A stretch of DNA of 30,125 bases from Betaproteobacteria bacterium (GTDB lineage Bacteria; Pseudomonadota; Gammaproteobacteria; Burkholderiales; Casimicrobiaceae): NCBI GenBank assembly GCA_016704895.1, contig JADIZG010000031.1:1-30125 (forward strand), written 5' to 3'. A program made the position numbers and the translations under genes. Under the pieces are notes generated by a model. That model saw only the letters and a list, made by a program, of their open reading frames with translations, was not told where the DNA came from and made no database searches. This document shows, piece after piece, positions 7,595 to 18,818 of the stretch. The stretch's first letter is position 1, and the number at the start of each line of letters is the position of its first letter.

Positions 7595-9670
7595 ATGGTC
7601 GATCCGATCACGCTCGAAGTCATCCAGGAGCGCCTCATCTCGACCGTGCGCGAGATGCGCGGCACGCTCGCGCGCGTCGCGTACTCGTCGGTGCTCTACG
7701 AGGCGCGCGACTTCTCGTGCGTCGTGATGAACGCCAAGGGCGAGGCGGTCGCGCAGTCCGAGGACAACCCCGGCCACATCATCCCGCTCCCGTGGTCGGT
7801 CCGCATCGCGATCGAGCGGTTCCGGGACGACATCAATCCGGGCGACGTGATCCTGATCAACGACCCGTACTCGGGCGGGACGCACCTGAACGACGTCGCG
7901 GTGATCTGCCCGGTGTTCGTGGGCGGCAGGCTGCTGCTGTTCCCGGCGATCCGCGCGCACTGGGCGGACGTCGGCGGCATGACGCCCGGCAGCCTCTCCG
8001 GCACGTCGACCGAGATCTTCCAGGAAGGCGTGCGCATCCCGCCGATCAAGATCTACGAGGGCGGGAAGCTGGTGCGCGGCGTGGCCGACCTGATGTTCGC
8101 GAACATGCGGGTCGAGCCCGAGCGCCGGGGCGACCTGCAGGCGATGATCGAGACCTGCCGCACGGCCGAGCGGCGCATCCACGAGATGGCCGCGAAGTTC
8201 GGCATCGACGGGCTCCTCGAGGCGATCGACGTCATCCTCGACCGCACCGAAGCGCAGATCCGCGAGCTGATCGGCCGCGTTCCGGACGGCGTCTACGTCT
8301 ACGAGGACTACCTCGACGCGTCGGGGACGACCGACGATCCGGTGCTGCTCAAGACGCGCATCGAGGTCACGGGCACCGACGTCCACGTCGACTTCACCGG
8401 CACCGCCGCGCAGGTCGCGGGGCCGATCAACGCGTCGCTCGCCGTGACCACGACCGCCGTGTTCACGATCCTGAAGACCGTCCTCGATCCCGATCTCCCG
8501 GTCAACCAGGGCGCGTTCCGGCCGGTGCGCGTCACGGCGCCGGAGGGCACGATCCTCAACGCGCGCTTCCCCGCCGCGTGCGGGGGATTCGCGGAGATCC
8601 GGCGGCGCACGCAGTCGGTGGTGATGGGCGCGCTGTCGCGCGCGCTGCCCGACGCGATCGCGGGCGACGTCAAGGGCAGCGCCAACCACTGCTACGTCGG
8701 CGGGCTCGACCCCGAGACGAACTCGCACTTCATCTTCTACGAGTATCCGGCAGGCGGGCCCGGCGGCTACCTCGAGGCGGACGGGTCGTCCGCGTTCCGC
8801 TCGTTCGACGAGGGCGACTTCTCGTCGATCCAGCCGGTCGAGTCGATCGAGAACGAGCTGCCGCTGGTCATCGAGCGCACCGCGCTGCGCACGGATTCCG
8901 GCGGGCCGGGACGCACGCGCGGGGGACTGGGCATCGAGCGCGACGTGCGCGTCGCCACGGCGCGCGCGTCGTATTCGGTGCTGTCGGACCGGTGCATCAT
9001 CCCGCCCTTCGGTCTGCACGGCGGCGGCGCCGGGGCGCCGAACAGCTTCACCTACCGGCACGCGGGCGTCGAGCTCCAGCCGGGCAAGATTCCCGGCAAG
9101 GCGACCGGCTGCCCGGTCGTGCGCGGCGACGTCGTGCTGATGCGCTCGGCCGGCGGCGGCGGGTACGGCGATCCGCTCGCCCGCGATCCCGAGCGCGTGC
9201 ACGAGGACGTCCGGCTGGGCTTCGTCACCGCGCGCGGGGCGGCCGACGCGTACGGCGTGGTGTTCGCGCCGGACGGCGCCGTCGACGCCGCCGCGACCGC
9301 GGCGCTGCGCGCGTCGCTCGTGCTGCAACGCTGCAACCTGACGGTGGCCGCCCACGACGCGGCGAGCGGCGAATACTCGCACGGGCGCCGCTACGTGCAG
9401 GTCCACCCGTCGACCGCGAAGCGGTTCGGGCTCCCGGAGGGCACGCCGATCGAGATCGTCGTCCCGGTGGGCGCTCCGCTGCGCGCGTGGGTCAAGCTCA
9501 ACGACGCGCTCGCGTCCGACGCGGTCTGGATCGGCGCGGAAGGCGCGGCGATGATCGGCACCGCGCCGGGCAACGCGGTCCGCCTGCGCGCGCTGGCGCT
9601 GGGCTTCGCCGTCGCGCCCAAGTCCGCCGCGCCGAAGCCGACGCCGGCGAGCGAGGCCGTCTCGGCATGA
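7595..9670 (+). CDS. hyuB: Hydantoinase/oxoprolinase subunit B (HyuB family) with C-terminal extension
   Basis: The 691-residue protein matches HyuB through about residue 576: it opens VDPITLEVIQERLISTVREM, continues with NPGHIIPLPW, NDPYSGGTHLNDVAVI, the HWADVGGMTPGS segment and the terminal GGGGYGDPLARDPE motif. HyuB is the catalytic/metal-binding partner of HyuA. The start follows HyuA by one base with a GGGAG site at 7584-7588. About 115 additional residues (577-691, from nt 9323) follow the normal end. They contain YVQVHPSTAKRFGLPEGTP and GAPLRAWVKLND, reminiscent of a double-psi beta-barrel such as the molybdopterin dinucleotide-binding domain, then an Ala/Pro-rich tail. Whether this extension is common in some HyuB subfamilies I cannot check. 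The stop overlaps the next start (ATGA at 9667). Confidence 0.92.
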   Translation: MVDPITLEVIQERLISTVREMRGTLARVAYSSVLYEARDFSCVVMNAKGEAVAQSEDNPGHIIPLPWSVRIAIERFRDDINPGDVILINDPYSGGTHLNDVAVICPVFVGGRLLLFPAIRAHWADVGGMTPGSLSGTSTEIFQEGVRIPPIKIYEGGKLVRGVADLMFANMRVEPERRGDLQAMIETCRTAERRIHEMAAKFGIDGLLEAIDVILDRTEAQIRELIGRVPDGVYVYEDYLDASGTTDDPVLLKTRIEVTGTDVHVDFTGTAAQVAGPINASLAVTTTAVFTILKTVLDPDLPVNQGAFRPVRVTAPEGTILNARFPAACGGFAEIRRRTQSVVMGALSRALPDAIAGDVKGSANHCYVGGLDPETNSHFIFYEYPAGGPGGYLEADGSSAFRSFDEGDFSSIQPVESIENELPLVIERTALRTDSGGPGRTRGGLGIERDVRVATARASYSVLSDRCIIPPFGLHGGGAGAPNSFTYRHAGVELQPGKIPGKATGCPVVRGDVVLMRSAGGGGYGDPLARDPERVHEDVRLGFVTARGAADAYGVVFAPDGAVDAAATAALRASLVLQRCNLTVAAHDAASGEYSHGRRYVQVHPSTAKRFGLPEGTPIEIVVPVGAPLRAWVKLNDALASDAVWIGAEGAAMIGTAPGNAVRLRALALGFAVAPKSAAPKPTPASEAVSA

Positions 9671-10422
9671 CCGCGCCGCCGCCGCCCGCTGCGGGCGGAT
9701 CCTTCGACCTCGGGCTCGCCGGAGCGCGCGCCGTCGTCACGGGCGGCTCGGGCGCCATCGGCGCCGCGATCTGCCGGCTGCTCGTGGGGCAGGGGGCGCG
9801 CGTCTGGTCGCTGGACCTGGGTGCCCCGGCCGAACCGGTCCCGGGGGTGCGCACGCTCGTCACCGATGTGCGTTCGCGCGCGTCGATCGTCGAGGCGTCG
9901 GCCGTGATCGCCGGGGACGGCCCGGTCGACATCCTGGTCAACTCGCACGGCCTGCAGATCCGTGCGGGCGCGATGGACTGCACGGACGAGGCGCTTGCCG
10001 AGATCCTCGACGTCAACGTCGCCGGCTGCTGGCGTACCTGCCAGGTGTTCGGCGCCGGGATGAAGGAGCGGGGCGGGTCCATCGTCAACCTCGCGAGCAT
10101 CAACGGGATCCTCGCGGCCAAGACCGGTGCGGCCTACGGCGTGTCGAAGGCCGCGCTGATCCACTTCACGCGTATCCTCGCGCTCGAGCTCGCGCCCAAG
10201 GTGCGCGTGAACGCCGTGGCGCCGACCGCCGTGCGGTCCGCGATGACGGCGGATCTCTTTCGCGATCCCGCCTACGAGCCGGGCAAGAAGGCCGCGATTC
10301 CGCTCGGGCGCATCGCGACGGCCGACGACGTGGCGAACGCCGTGGTGCTGCTCGCGTCGCGCAGGACCGCCTTCGTGACCGGCCAGACCTGGGCCGTCGA
10401 CGGCGGCATCTCGCTGGCATGA
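9667..10422 (+). CDS. Short-chain dehydrogenase/reductase (SDR)
   Basis: This 251-residue classical SDR has the cofactor loop TGGSGAIG (residues 25-32), NSHG in place of NNAG (92-95), the structural Asn117, catalytic Ser144, and Tyr157-x-x-x-Lys161 in YGVSK. The Asp after the second beta strand (WSLDLG) favours NAD(H). The end TGQTWAVDGGISLA is typical of the FabG-like branch. It overlaps hyuB by four bases (ATGA) and its own stop overlaps a possible start of the next gene. The frame is open far upstream, but only as a shadow of hyuB. Phloroglucinol reductase of anaerobic polyphenol pathways is also an SDR, so ring reduction is one candidate role next to an AthL-type enzyme. Oxidation of a hydroxy-acid intermediate is equally possible. 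Confidence 0.93.
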   Translation: MTAPPPPAAGGSFDLGLAGARAVVTGGSGAIGAAICRLLVGQGARVWSLDLGAPAEPVPGVRTLVTDVRSRASIVEASAVIAGDGPVDILVNSHGLQIRAGAMDCTDEALAEILDVNVAGCWRTCQVFGAGMKERGGSIVNLASINGILAAKTGAAYGVSKAALIHFTRILALELAPKVRVNAVAPTAVRSAMTADLFRDPAYEPGKKAAIPLGRIATADDVANAVVLLASRRTAFVTGQTWAVDGGISLA

Positions 10423-10448
10423 AGCACGGGAAGAACCGGAGAGCGACG

Positions 10449-11648
10449 ATGAAATCCGCGGGGAGCGCGATCAACGCCGACCCGGCCGTGCGCGGCGGAC
10501 AGTCGTTCGCGCCACGGGTCGTTCTCAACGACTGCACGCTGCGCGAGGGCGAGCAGGCGAGCGAGGTGAACTTCGACCTCGACGCGCGCCTGCGCATCGC
10601 CGAGGCGCTGCACGATGCCGGCATCGCGCAGGTCCAGGCGGGCTACCCCGGCCGATCCGAGACCGACTTCAGGACGATCGTCGAGATCCGCAAGCGCTTC
10701 CCGTCGTGGACCGTCGAGGCGGTCACGCAGGTGTTCCAGAAGGACTGGCGCGAGCAGATCGACCGCGCCGTCGATTCCGGCGCCGACTGGATCGACCTGA
10801 TCTACCCCGTGTCCGACCTGCGGCTGTCGATCGTGCAGAAGGTCACGCGCTCGCAGATGCTCGTCCGCGCGGTCGAGGCGGTGGACTACGCGTGTGCGCG
10901 CGCGCCCAACGTCCGCTTCGCGCCGACCGACACCGGGCGTGCCGACCTGGGATTCCTCGATTCGGTCTACAAGGCGGTCGTCGCCGCGGGCGCGAAGCGC
11001 GTGACGGTGGCGGACACCGTCGGCGCGCTCCATCCCGCCGCGACGGCGTTCCTCGTGCGGCGCGCCGTCGCGGTCGCGGGCGTGCCGGTGCAGGTCCACT
11101 TCCACGACGACTTCGGTCTCGCGCTCGCCAATACGTTGGCGGCGGCCGAGGCGGGCGCGACGATCCTCGACGGCACCGTGCTCGGCGTCGGCGAGCGCGC
11201 CGGCAATGCGCCGATCGAGGAGCTGGCGGCGAGCCTCGAGCTGCTCTACGGTGTGCCCACCGGCGCGAAGCTCGAGCGCATGAGCGCGCTCGCCGCGCTC
11301 GTCGCCTCGGTGTCGCGGATCGAGGTCCCGCCGCACAAGGCGATCGTCGGCAGCCACGCGTTCGCGCACAAGCTCGACGCGCACGTGATGGGCGTGGCAC
11401 TCGGGCCGGCCGCCTACGAGTCGGTGCCGCCCGAGACGTTCGGCAACAGCCGGCACATCGGGCTCGGCCGCCTGAGCGGCCGCAACGCCGTGAGCGCGCG
11501 CCTTCGCCAGCTGGGCCTGACCGTCGACGACGACGCGATCGTCGACCTGCTCGCCGCCGAGGTCCGGGCGACCGCCGAGGGCCAGAGCGCCCCGATCGGC
11601 GACGCCCAGCTCCTCGCGATGCTCGAGCGCCTGAAATCGGCCGTGTGA
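10449..11648 (+). CDS. DRE-TIM metallolyase (HMG-CoA lyase / isopropylmalate synthase-like)
   Basis: The 399-residue product has the DRE-TIM barrel signature NDCTLREGEQ (residues 27-36, giving the Asp-Arg-Glu set), the barrel-end metal ligands His217-x-His219 in VHFHDDFGLALAN, and a glycine-rich LGVGERAGNAPIEEL loop as in LeuA, NifV and CimA. Family members make or break C-C bonds next to carboxylates, either condensing acetyl-CoA with an oxoacid or cleaving a hydroxyacyl-CoA. The C-terminal part (GRLSGRNAVSARLRQLG) resembles the linker region of homocitrate/citramalate synthases, and no regulatory LeuA dimer domain follows. ATG 10449 has GGAGAG upstream and is preferred; ATG 10419 overlaps the SDR stop and would add ten residues. 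Followed by an aconitase, it could form a homocitrate- or citramalate-type chain, or catabolic cleavage. Confidence 0.88.
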   Translation: MKSAGSAINADPAVRGGQSFAPRVVLNDCTLREGEQASEVNFDLDARLRIAEALHDAGIAQVQAGYPGRSETDFRTIVEIRKRFPSWTVEAVTQVFQKDWREQIDRAVDSGADWIDLIYPVSDLRLSIVQKVTRSQMLVRAVEAVDYACARAPNVRFAPTDTGRADLGFLDSVYKAVVAAGAKRVTVADTVGALHPAATAFLVRRAVAVAGVPVQVHFHDDFGLALANTLAAAEAGATILDGTVLGVGERAGNAPIEELAASLELLYGVPTGAKLERMSALAALVASVSRIEVPPHKAIVGSHAFAHKLDAHVMGVALGPAAYESVPPETFGNSRHIGLGRLSGRNAVSARLRQLGLTVDDDAIVDLLAAEVRATAEGQSAPIGDAQLLAMLERLKSAV

Positions 11649-11700
11649 CGGCGCGCGTCCCCCGACACTTTTCCTCTCGTCCCTTCCCGGAGATCCCGAC

Positions 11701-12129
11701 GTGCTGACCGTCAAGCGCCTGAGCCTCGCCGATGCCCAACTCATTCTCGACGGCTGCCAGAAGAAGGCCGTCGAGGTCGGTACCCCGAAGGACATGGCCG
11801 TCGTCGACGAAAGCGGCCATCTGATCGCGTTCCGGCGCATGGACGGCGCCAAGTTCTCGTCGGTCGAGATCGCGATCAACAAGGCGTTCACGTCGTCGGG
11901 CGGCGGGCGCGCGACGCGCGACTACAAGACGATCGCAGGCGCGGGCGGCGCCGCGTTCGGCCTGCACACGCAGTTCCAGGGCCGCTTCACGATCCTGGGC
12001 GGCGGCGTGCCGGTCGTCGTCGACGGCCAGATCGTCGGCGCGGTCGGCATCAGCTCGGGCGCGGCCGACGAGGACCACGCGGTGGCCGAGGCCGGCATCG
12101 CCGCGTTCATGGCGACGCAGAAGGGCTGA
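11701..12129 (+). CDS. GlcG/HbpS-family (DUF336) protein
   Basis: The 142-residue product fits the GlcG/HbpS family: LTVKRLSLADAQLILDGCQKKAVE at the N-terminus, MAVVDESGHLIAFRRMDGA, and the glycine-rich end with GGGVPVVVDGQIVGAVGISSG. These are small cytoplasmic or secreted alpha/beta proteins, some binding haem or corrinoid, and in Proteobacteria they are often encoded inside operons for glycolate, propanediol or aromatic catabolism; their role there is poorly defined. The start is GTG with GGAG about eight bases upstream. No signal peptide is visible. The protein sits between the lyase and aconitase genes with short gaps (52 and 51 bp), so co-transcription is likely. Confidence 0.9.
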   Translation: MLTVKRLSLADAQLILDGCQKKAVEVGTPKDMAVVDESGHLIAFRRMDGAKFSSVEIAINKAFTSSGGGRATRDYKTIAGAGGAAFGLHTQFQGRFTILGGGVPVVVDGQIVGAVGISSGAADEDHAVAEAGIAAFMATQKG

Positions 12130-12180
12130 GGTGCCCGCGACGCCGGCATCGCGAGTCGGCCGCCCCGGGGCGCGAGCGCC

Positions 12181-14919
<2,739 letters not shown>

Positions 14920-14932
14920 ACGGAGACGTTGC

Positions 14933-17900
14933 ATGAAAGTGGCACTGGCGCTGAAAGGCGCGGAATGGGCGATGAACTTCACGGCGGCGCGATACCCGGC
15001 GTTCGCCGCGAGGCTCGCCGGGCGCGCGCGCGTCGTCCAGCTCCGGATGCGCGACCCGGCCGGTCCGGCGCGCCACTATGCGTTCGGGGCCGCGCGCGTG
15101 CGCTCGGGCGCGGGACTTCACGCGAAGCCGGACGTCGTGCTGACGTTCAAGGACGAGGACGTCGCCTGGCGCGTCTTCAAGCCGGGCTCGAAGCGCGCGG
15201 ATGCCGTCAACTTCGCGAAGAACTTCTCGGTCGAGGTGACCGGCGACGACGAGCTCGCCTGCTGGTTCACCGAGACGCTGAGCCTGATGCGCTCGGTCCG
15301 CTGGAAGCTGGGCGTCGACGCCGGCCACGGCGAGACGCGCTACGTCAACGCGACCAACGCCGGCCCGGTCTTCGTCTACGTGAAGGACGGGAAGATCGTC
15401 CGCACGACGCCGATCGACTTCGACGAGCACGACCCGCACTCGTGGTCGATCGAGGCGCGCGGGAAGGTGTTCTCGCCGCCGCGTCGCACGACCACGACCG
15501 CGCACACGCTCGCGTCGAAGTCGATGGTCGACTCGAAGGACCGGCTGCTGACGCCGATGAAGCGCGTCGACTTCGACCCGGACGGCGAGCGCAACACCGC
15601 GAACCGCGGCAAGTCGGGCTACGTGCCGATCAGCTGGGACGAGGCGCTCGACATCGTCGTGTCGGAGATCCGGCGCGTCAAGCGGGTGCACGGCCACGGC
15701 GCGATCATGAACAGCCACAGCTCGCACCACACCTGGGGCAACATCGGCTGCTACGTGAGCGCGTTCAACCGGTTCATGAACGCGATCGGCTACACGAAGA
15801 TGGTGATCAACCCGGACAGCTGGGAGGGCTGGTACTGGGGAGCCACGCACCACTACGGCTACAGCATGCGGCTCGGCGCGGCCGAGCCCTACGGCATGCT
15901 CGACGACTGCCTGCAGCAGGCCGAGCTGATCGTGTTCTGGTCGAGCGATCCGGAGTCGACCGGCGGATCGTACGGCGCGTTCGAAGGCACGCTGCGCAGG
16001 ATGTTCGCGCGCGACGTCGGCATCGAGATGGTGCACATCGACCCGCACCTCAACCCCACGGCGTCGCTGCTCGGCGGCAAGTGGATCCCGATCGTGCCGG
16101 GGACCGACCCGGCGCTCGCGCACGCGATCGCGCACGTGTGGATGACCGAGGGGCTGTACGACAAGGCCTACGTCGCCGAGCGGACGACCGGCTTCGACAA
16201 GTACCGCGACTACGTGCTGGGCGTCGAGGACGGCGTGCCGAAGTCGCCCGAGTGGCAGGAGCCCGAGACCGGCGTCCCGGCGTTCACGGTGCGCGCGCTG
16301 GCGCGCAAGTGGGGCACGCGCAGGACCTACCTCGGCGCGGGAGGCAAGGGGACGGCGTTCGGCGGCGCGTGCCGCTCGGCGACCGGCTCGCAGTGGGCGC
16401 GCGCGATGGTCTGCCTGATGGCGATGCAGGGGCTGGGCAAGCCCGGCGTCAACTTCGGCAACCTGCAGTACGGCGCGCCGATCGACTACAACTTCTACTT
16501 CCCCGGCTACGGCGAAGGCGGGCTCTCCGGCGACGTCGAGACGACGGGCGCGGCGGTCCAGCTCTACCAGCGGCAGCCGCAGTTGCCGAGCATGAACGTC
16601 GTGGCGCAGCGGATCACGCGCAACCGGATCGCGGAAGCGATCCTCGACGGCGAGACGCACGGCCACCCGATCGACCCGAAGTCGATCAACGGCCAGTTCA
16701 TGCGCTTCCACTACCCGGCGCCGGGTCACTCGCGCGTGCGCATGATGTACAAGTACGGCGGCTCGCACTTCGGCACCGTGCAGGAGTCGAACCGGCTCGC
16801 CGACGCCTACCGGTCCAGCGAGCTCGAGTTCGTCGTCAACCAGTCGATCTGGCACGAGGGCGAGTCGAAGTTCGCCGACGTCATCCTGCCGGCGTGCACG
16901 AACTTCGAGCGCTGGGACATCGGCGAGTGGACGGTGGCGGGGGGCTACTCGCACCACAACAACGGGCAGCTCAACCACCGCGTGATCTCGATCCAGCACA
17001 AGTGCATCGAGCCGCTGGGCGAGTCGCGGTCGGACTACCAGATCTTCCTCTCGATCATGCACCGGCTGGGCATGGGCACCTACTACAGCGAGGGCATGAC
17101 CGAGCTGGACTGGTGCCGCGCGCAGTTCGAGGCGTCCGACCTGCCGGGACGCATCTCGTGGGAGGACTTCCTCGAGAAGGGCTACTACGTCGTGCCGCCC
17201 GAGGACACGGCGAAGACGCCGCAGCCGGTCGCGATGCGCTGGTTCGCCGAGGGGCGGCGCAAGGACGTCCCCGAGCCGCATCCGCTGCCCGCGGGCTACG
17301 GGACGACGTTCCGCGAAGGCCTGCAGACGATGAGCGGCAAGATCGAGTTCGAGCCGTCGAGCCTCAAGATGTTCGACGACCCCGGACGGCCGCCGGTGAA
17401 CCGCTACATCCCGTCGTGGGAGGGCAGGGGGACGACCGAGCTCTACGGGCGCTTCCCGCTCCAGCTCGTCACGCCGCACCCGCGCTACAGCTTCCACACG
17501 CACACCGACGGCAAGGACACGTTCATCAACGACGTCGAGGAGCACCGCGTCCTGATCGACGGCTACTACTACTGGGTCGTGCGGATGAATCCGCGGGATG
17601 CCGACGCGCGGGGCCTCGCGCATCACGACCTCGTGCGGCTCCACAACGACCGCGGCAGCGTGATCTGCGCGGCGGCGCTCACCGAGCGGCTGGCCCCGGG
17701 CGTCGTGCAGGCGTACGCGTCGTCGGCCGTCTACGACCCGATCGGCGAGCCGGGCCGCTCGCCCGACCGCGGCGGCTGCGTGAACACGCTCGCGCCGACG
17801 CGCTGGCAGACCGAGAAGACGAGCGCCTCGGCGCCGAACTCCTGCCTGATCGAGGTCGAGAAGTGGAACGGAGGGCAATCCAGCCGGGGGGAGGAACCCA

Positions 17901-18751
17901 TGAACGGCAAGTGGGCGCTGTTCATCGACGTGGCGAAGTGCCACAACTGCCGCAACTGCTACATCGCGTGCAAGGACGAGCACGTGGGCAACGCGTACCC
18001 CGGCTACGCGGCGCCGCAGCCGAGGCACGGCCACGACTGGATCGCGATCTCGACGCGCGAGCGCGGCGCGGCGCCGATGGTCGACGTCGCGCACCTGCCG
18101 ACGACGTGCAACCACTGCGAGGACGCGCCCTGCGTCACGGCCTCGCCCGACGGCGCGGTCTACCGGCGCCCCGACGGCATCGTGATGATCGACCCCGACA
18201 AGGCGCGCGGGAAGCGGGAGATCGTCGACACCTGCCCGTACGGCGCGATCTGGTGGAACGAGGACGAGCGGCTGCCGCAGAAATGGATCTTCGACGCGCA
18301 CCTGCTCGATCGTGGCTGGAAGGAGCCGCGTTGCGTCCAGGCGTGCCCGACCGCCGCGATGACCTCGGCGAAGCTCGACGATGCCGCGCTGGCGGCCCGG
18401 GTCGCGGACGAGGGCTGGGAGACGCTCCATCCCGAATACGGCACGCGCCCGCGCGTCTACTACCGGAACCTGCACCGCTACGTCGCGTGCTTCGTCGGCG
18501 GGACGCTCGTCGCGCAGACCAACGGGGTCGACGACTGCGTCGCGGGGGCGAAGGTCGAGGTGTCGAAGGACGGGCGCGTCGTCGCGTCGGCGACGAGCGA
18601 CGATTTCGGCGAGTTCAAGGTCGACGGGCTCGGCGAGGACAGCGGTGCGCACGCGGTGCTCGTGCGCGCGAACGGGTACCGCGACGTGCGGACGACGGTA
18701 ACGATGGGCGCGAGTCGCTATCTGGGGATCGTGCGCCTCGAGCGCGCGTGA
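14933..18751 (+). CDS. Fused SCP2-like / transhydroxylase large / small subunit molybdoenzyme (AthL-AthS, RhL-RhS family)
   Basis: One open frame of 1272 residues. Residues 1 to ~123 resemble an SCP2 sterol-carrier domain (PDVVLTFKDEDVAWRVF, then FSVEVTGDDELACWF). Residues ~136-989 match the large subunit of pyrogallol-phloroglucinol transhydroxylase and resorcinol hydroxylase, in the DMSO-reductase molybdopterin family: His265 in SSHHTWGN, Asp295-Ser296 in NPDSWEGWYWG (Ser as presumed Mo ligand), DYNFYFPGYGEGG (residues 518-530) containing the candidate active-site Tyr, and SIWHEGESKFADVILPACTN. As in that family there is no N-terminal [4Fe-4S] motif. Residues 990-1272 match the ferredoxin-like small subunit with its C-terminal transthyretin-like domain. 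GGAGA precedes the ATG by six bases. No Tat signal is visible, so it is cytoplasmic. It probably hydroxylates, or moves hydroxyls on, a phenolic ring; the substrate is unknown. Confidence 0.9.
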   Translation: MKVALALKGAEWAMNFTAARYPAFAARLAGRARVVQLRMRDPAGPARHYAFGAARVRSGAGLHAKPDVVLTFKDEDVAWRVFKPGSKRADAVNFAKNFSVEVTGDDELACWFTETLSLMRSVRWKLGVDAGHGETRYVNATNAGPVFVYVKDGKIVRTTPIDFDEHDPHSWSIEARGKVFSPPRRTTTTAHTLASKSMVDSKDRLLTPMKRVDFDPDGERNTANRGKSGYVPISWDEALDIVVSEIRRVKRVHGHGAIMNSHSSHHTWGNIGCYVSAFNRFMNAIGYTKMVINPDSWEGWYWGATHHYGYSMRLGAAEPYGMLDDCLQQAELIVFWSSDPESTGGSYGAFEGTLRRMFARDVGIEMVHIDPHLNPTASLLGGKWIPIVPGTDPALAHAIAHVWMTEGLYDKAYVAERTTGFDKYRDYVLGVEDGVPKSPEWQEPETGVPAFTVRALARKWGTRRTYLGAGGKGTAFGGACRSATGSQWARAMVCLMAMQGLGKPGVNFGNLQYGAPIDYNFYFPGYGEGGLSGDVETTGAAVQLYQRQPQLPSMNVVAQRITRNRIAEAILDGETHGHPIDPKSINGQFMRFHYPAPGHSRVRMMYKYGGSHFGTVQESNRLADAYRSSELEFVVNQSIWHEGESKFADVILPACTNFERWDIGEWTVAGGYSHHNNGQLNHRVISIQHKCIEPLGESRSDYQIFLSIMHRLGMGTYYSEGMTELDWCRAQFEASDLPGRISWEDFLEKGYYVVPPEDTAKTPQPVAMRWFAEGRRKDVPEPHPLPAGYGTTFREGLQTMSGKIEFEPSSLKMFDDPGRPPVNRYIPSWEGRGTTELYGRFPLQLVTPHPRYSFHTHTDGKDTFINDVEEHRVLIDGYYYWVVRMNPRDADARGLAHHDLVRLHNDRGSVICAAALTERLAPGVVQAYASSAVYDPIGEPGRSPDRGGCVNTLAPTRWQTEKTSASAPNSCLIEVEKWNGGQSSRGEEPMNGKWALFIDVAKCHNCRNCYIACKDEHVGNAYPGYAAPQPRHGHDWIAISTRERGAAPMVDVAHLPTTCNHCEDAPCVTASPDGAVYRRPDGIVMIDPDKARGKREIVDTCPYGAIWWNEDERLPQKWIFDAHLLDRGWKEPRCVQACPTAAMTSAKLDDAALAARVADEGWETLHPEYGTRPRVYYRNLHRYVACFVGGTLVAQTNGVDDCVAGAKVEVSKDGRVVASATSDDFGEFKVDGLGEDSGAHAVLVRANGYRDVRTTVTMGASRYLGIVRLERA
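17886..17902 (+). promoter_or_regulatory. Internal ribosome-binding site and ATG at the large/small subunit junction
   Basis: GGAGG at 17890-17894, within a G-rich run from 17886, stands five bases before ATG 17900, exactly where a separate small-subunit gene would begin (MNGKWALFIDVAKC). No stop codon separates it from the large subunit in this frame. In the +1 frame the large subunit would end at TGA 17901-17903, an ATGA overlap. This looks like the remnant of a two-gene arrangement. A free 283-residue small subunit could still be made from it. Confidence 0.7.
17900..18751 (+). other. Small-subunit (AthS/RhS-like) iron-sulfur region of the fusion
   Basis: Numbered from Met 17900, this 283-residue part holds Cys14, 17, 20, 24 (C-x2-C-x2-C-x3-C), Cys70, 73, 78, Cys112 in DTCPYG, and Cys145, 149, making ten candidate ligands. 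The AthS family, as I recall it, has twelve for three [4Fe-4S] clusters; the missing pair is the C-x2-C before 'AHLLD', here Trp129 and Asp132 (KWIFDAHLLD). Residues ~195-283 (VGGTLVAQTNGVDDCVAGAKVEV onward, with DDFGEFKVDGL) form the carboxypeptidase-regulatory/transthyretin-like beta domain typical of AthS. It is listed separately because it may also be translated alone. Confidence 0.8.
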
Positions 18752-18818
18752 GGCGGGGATGCAACGGGCAGGGCAAGCGGGCGTCGTTCGGCGCCCGCCC
18801 AACGACGAGGAGCCAGGC

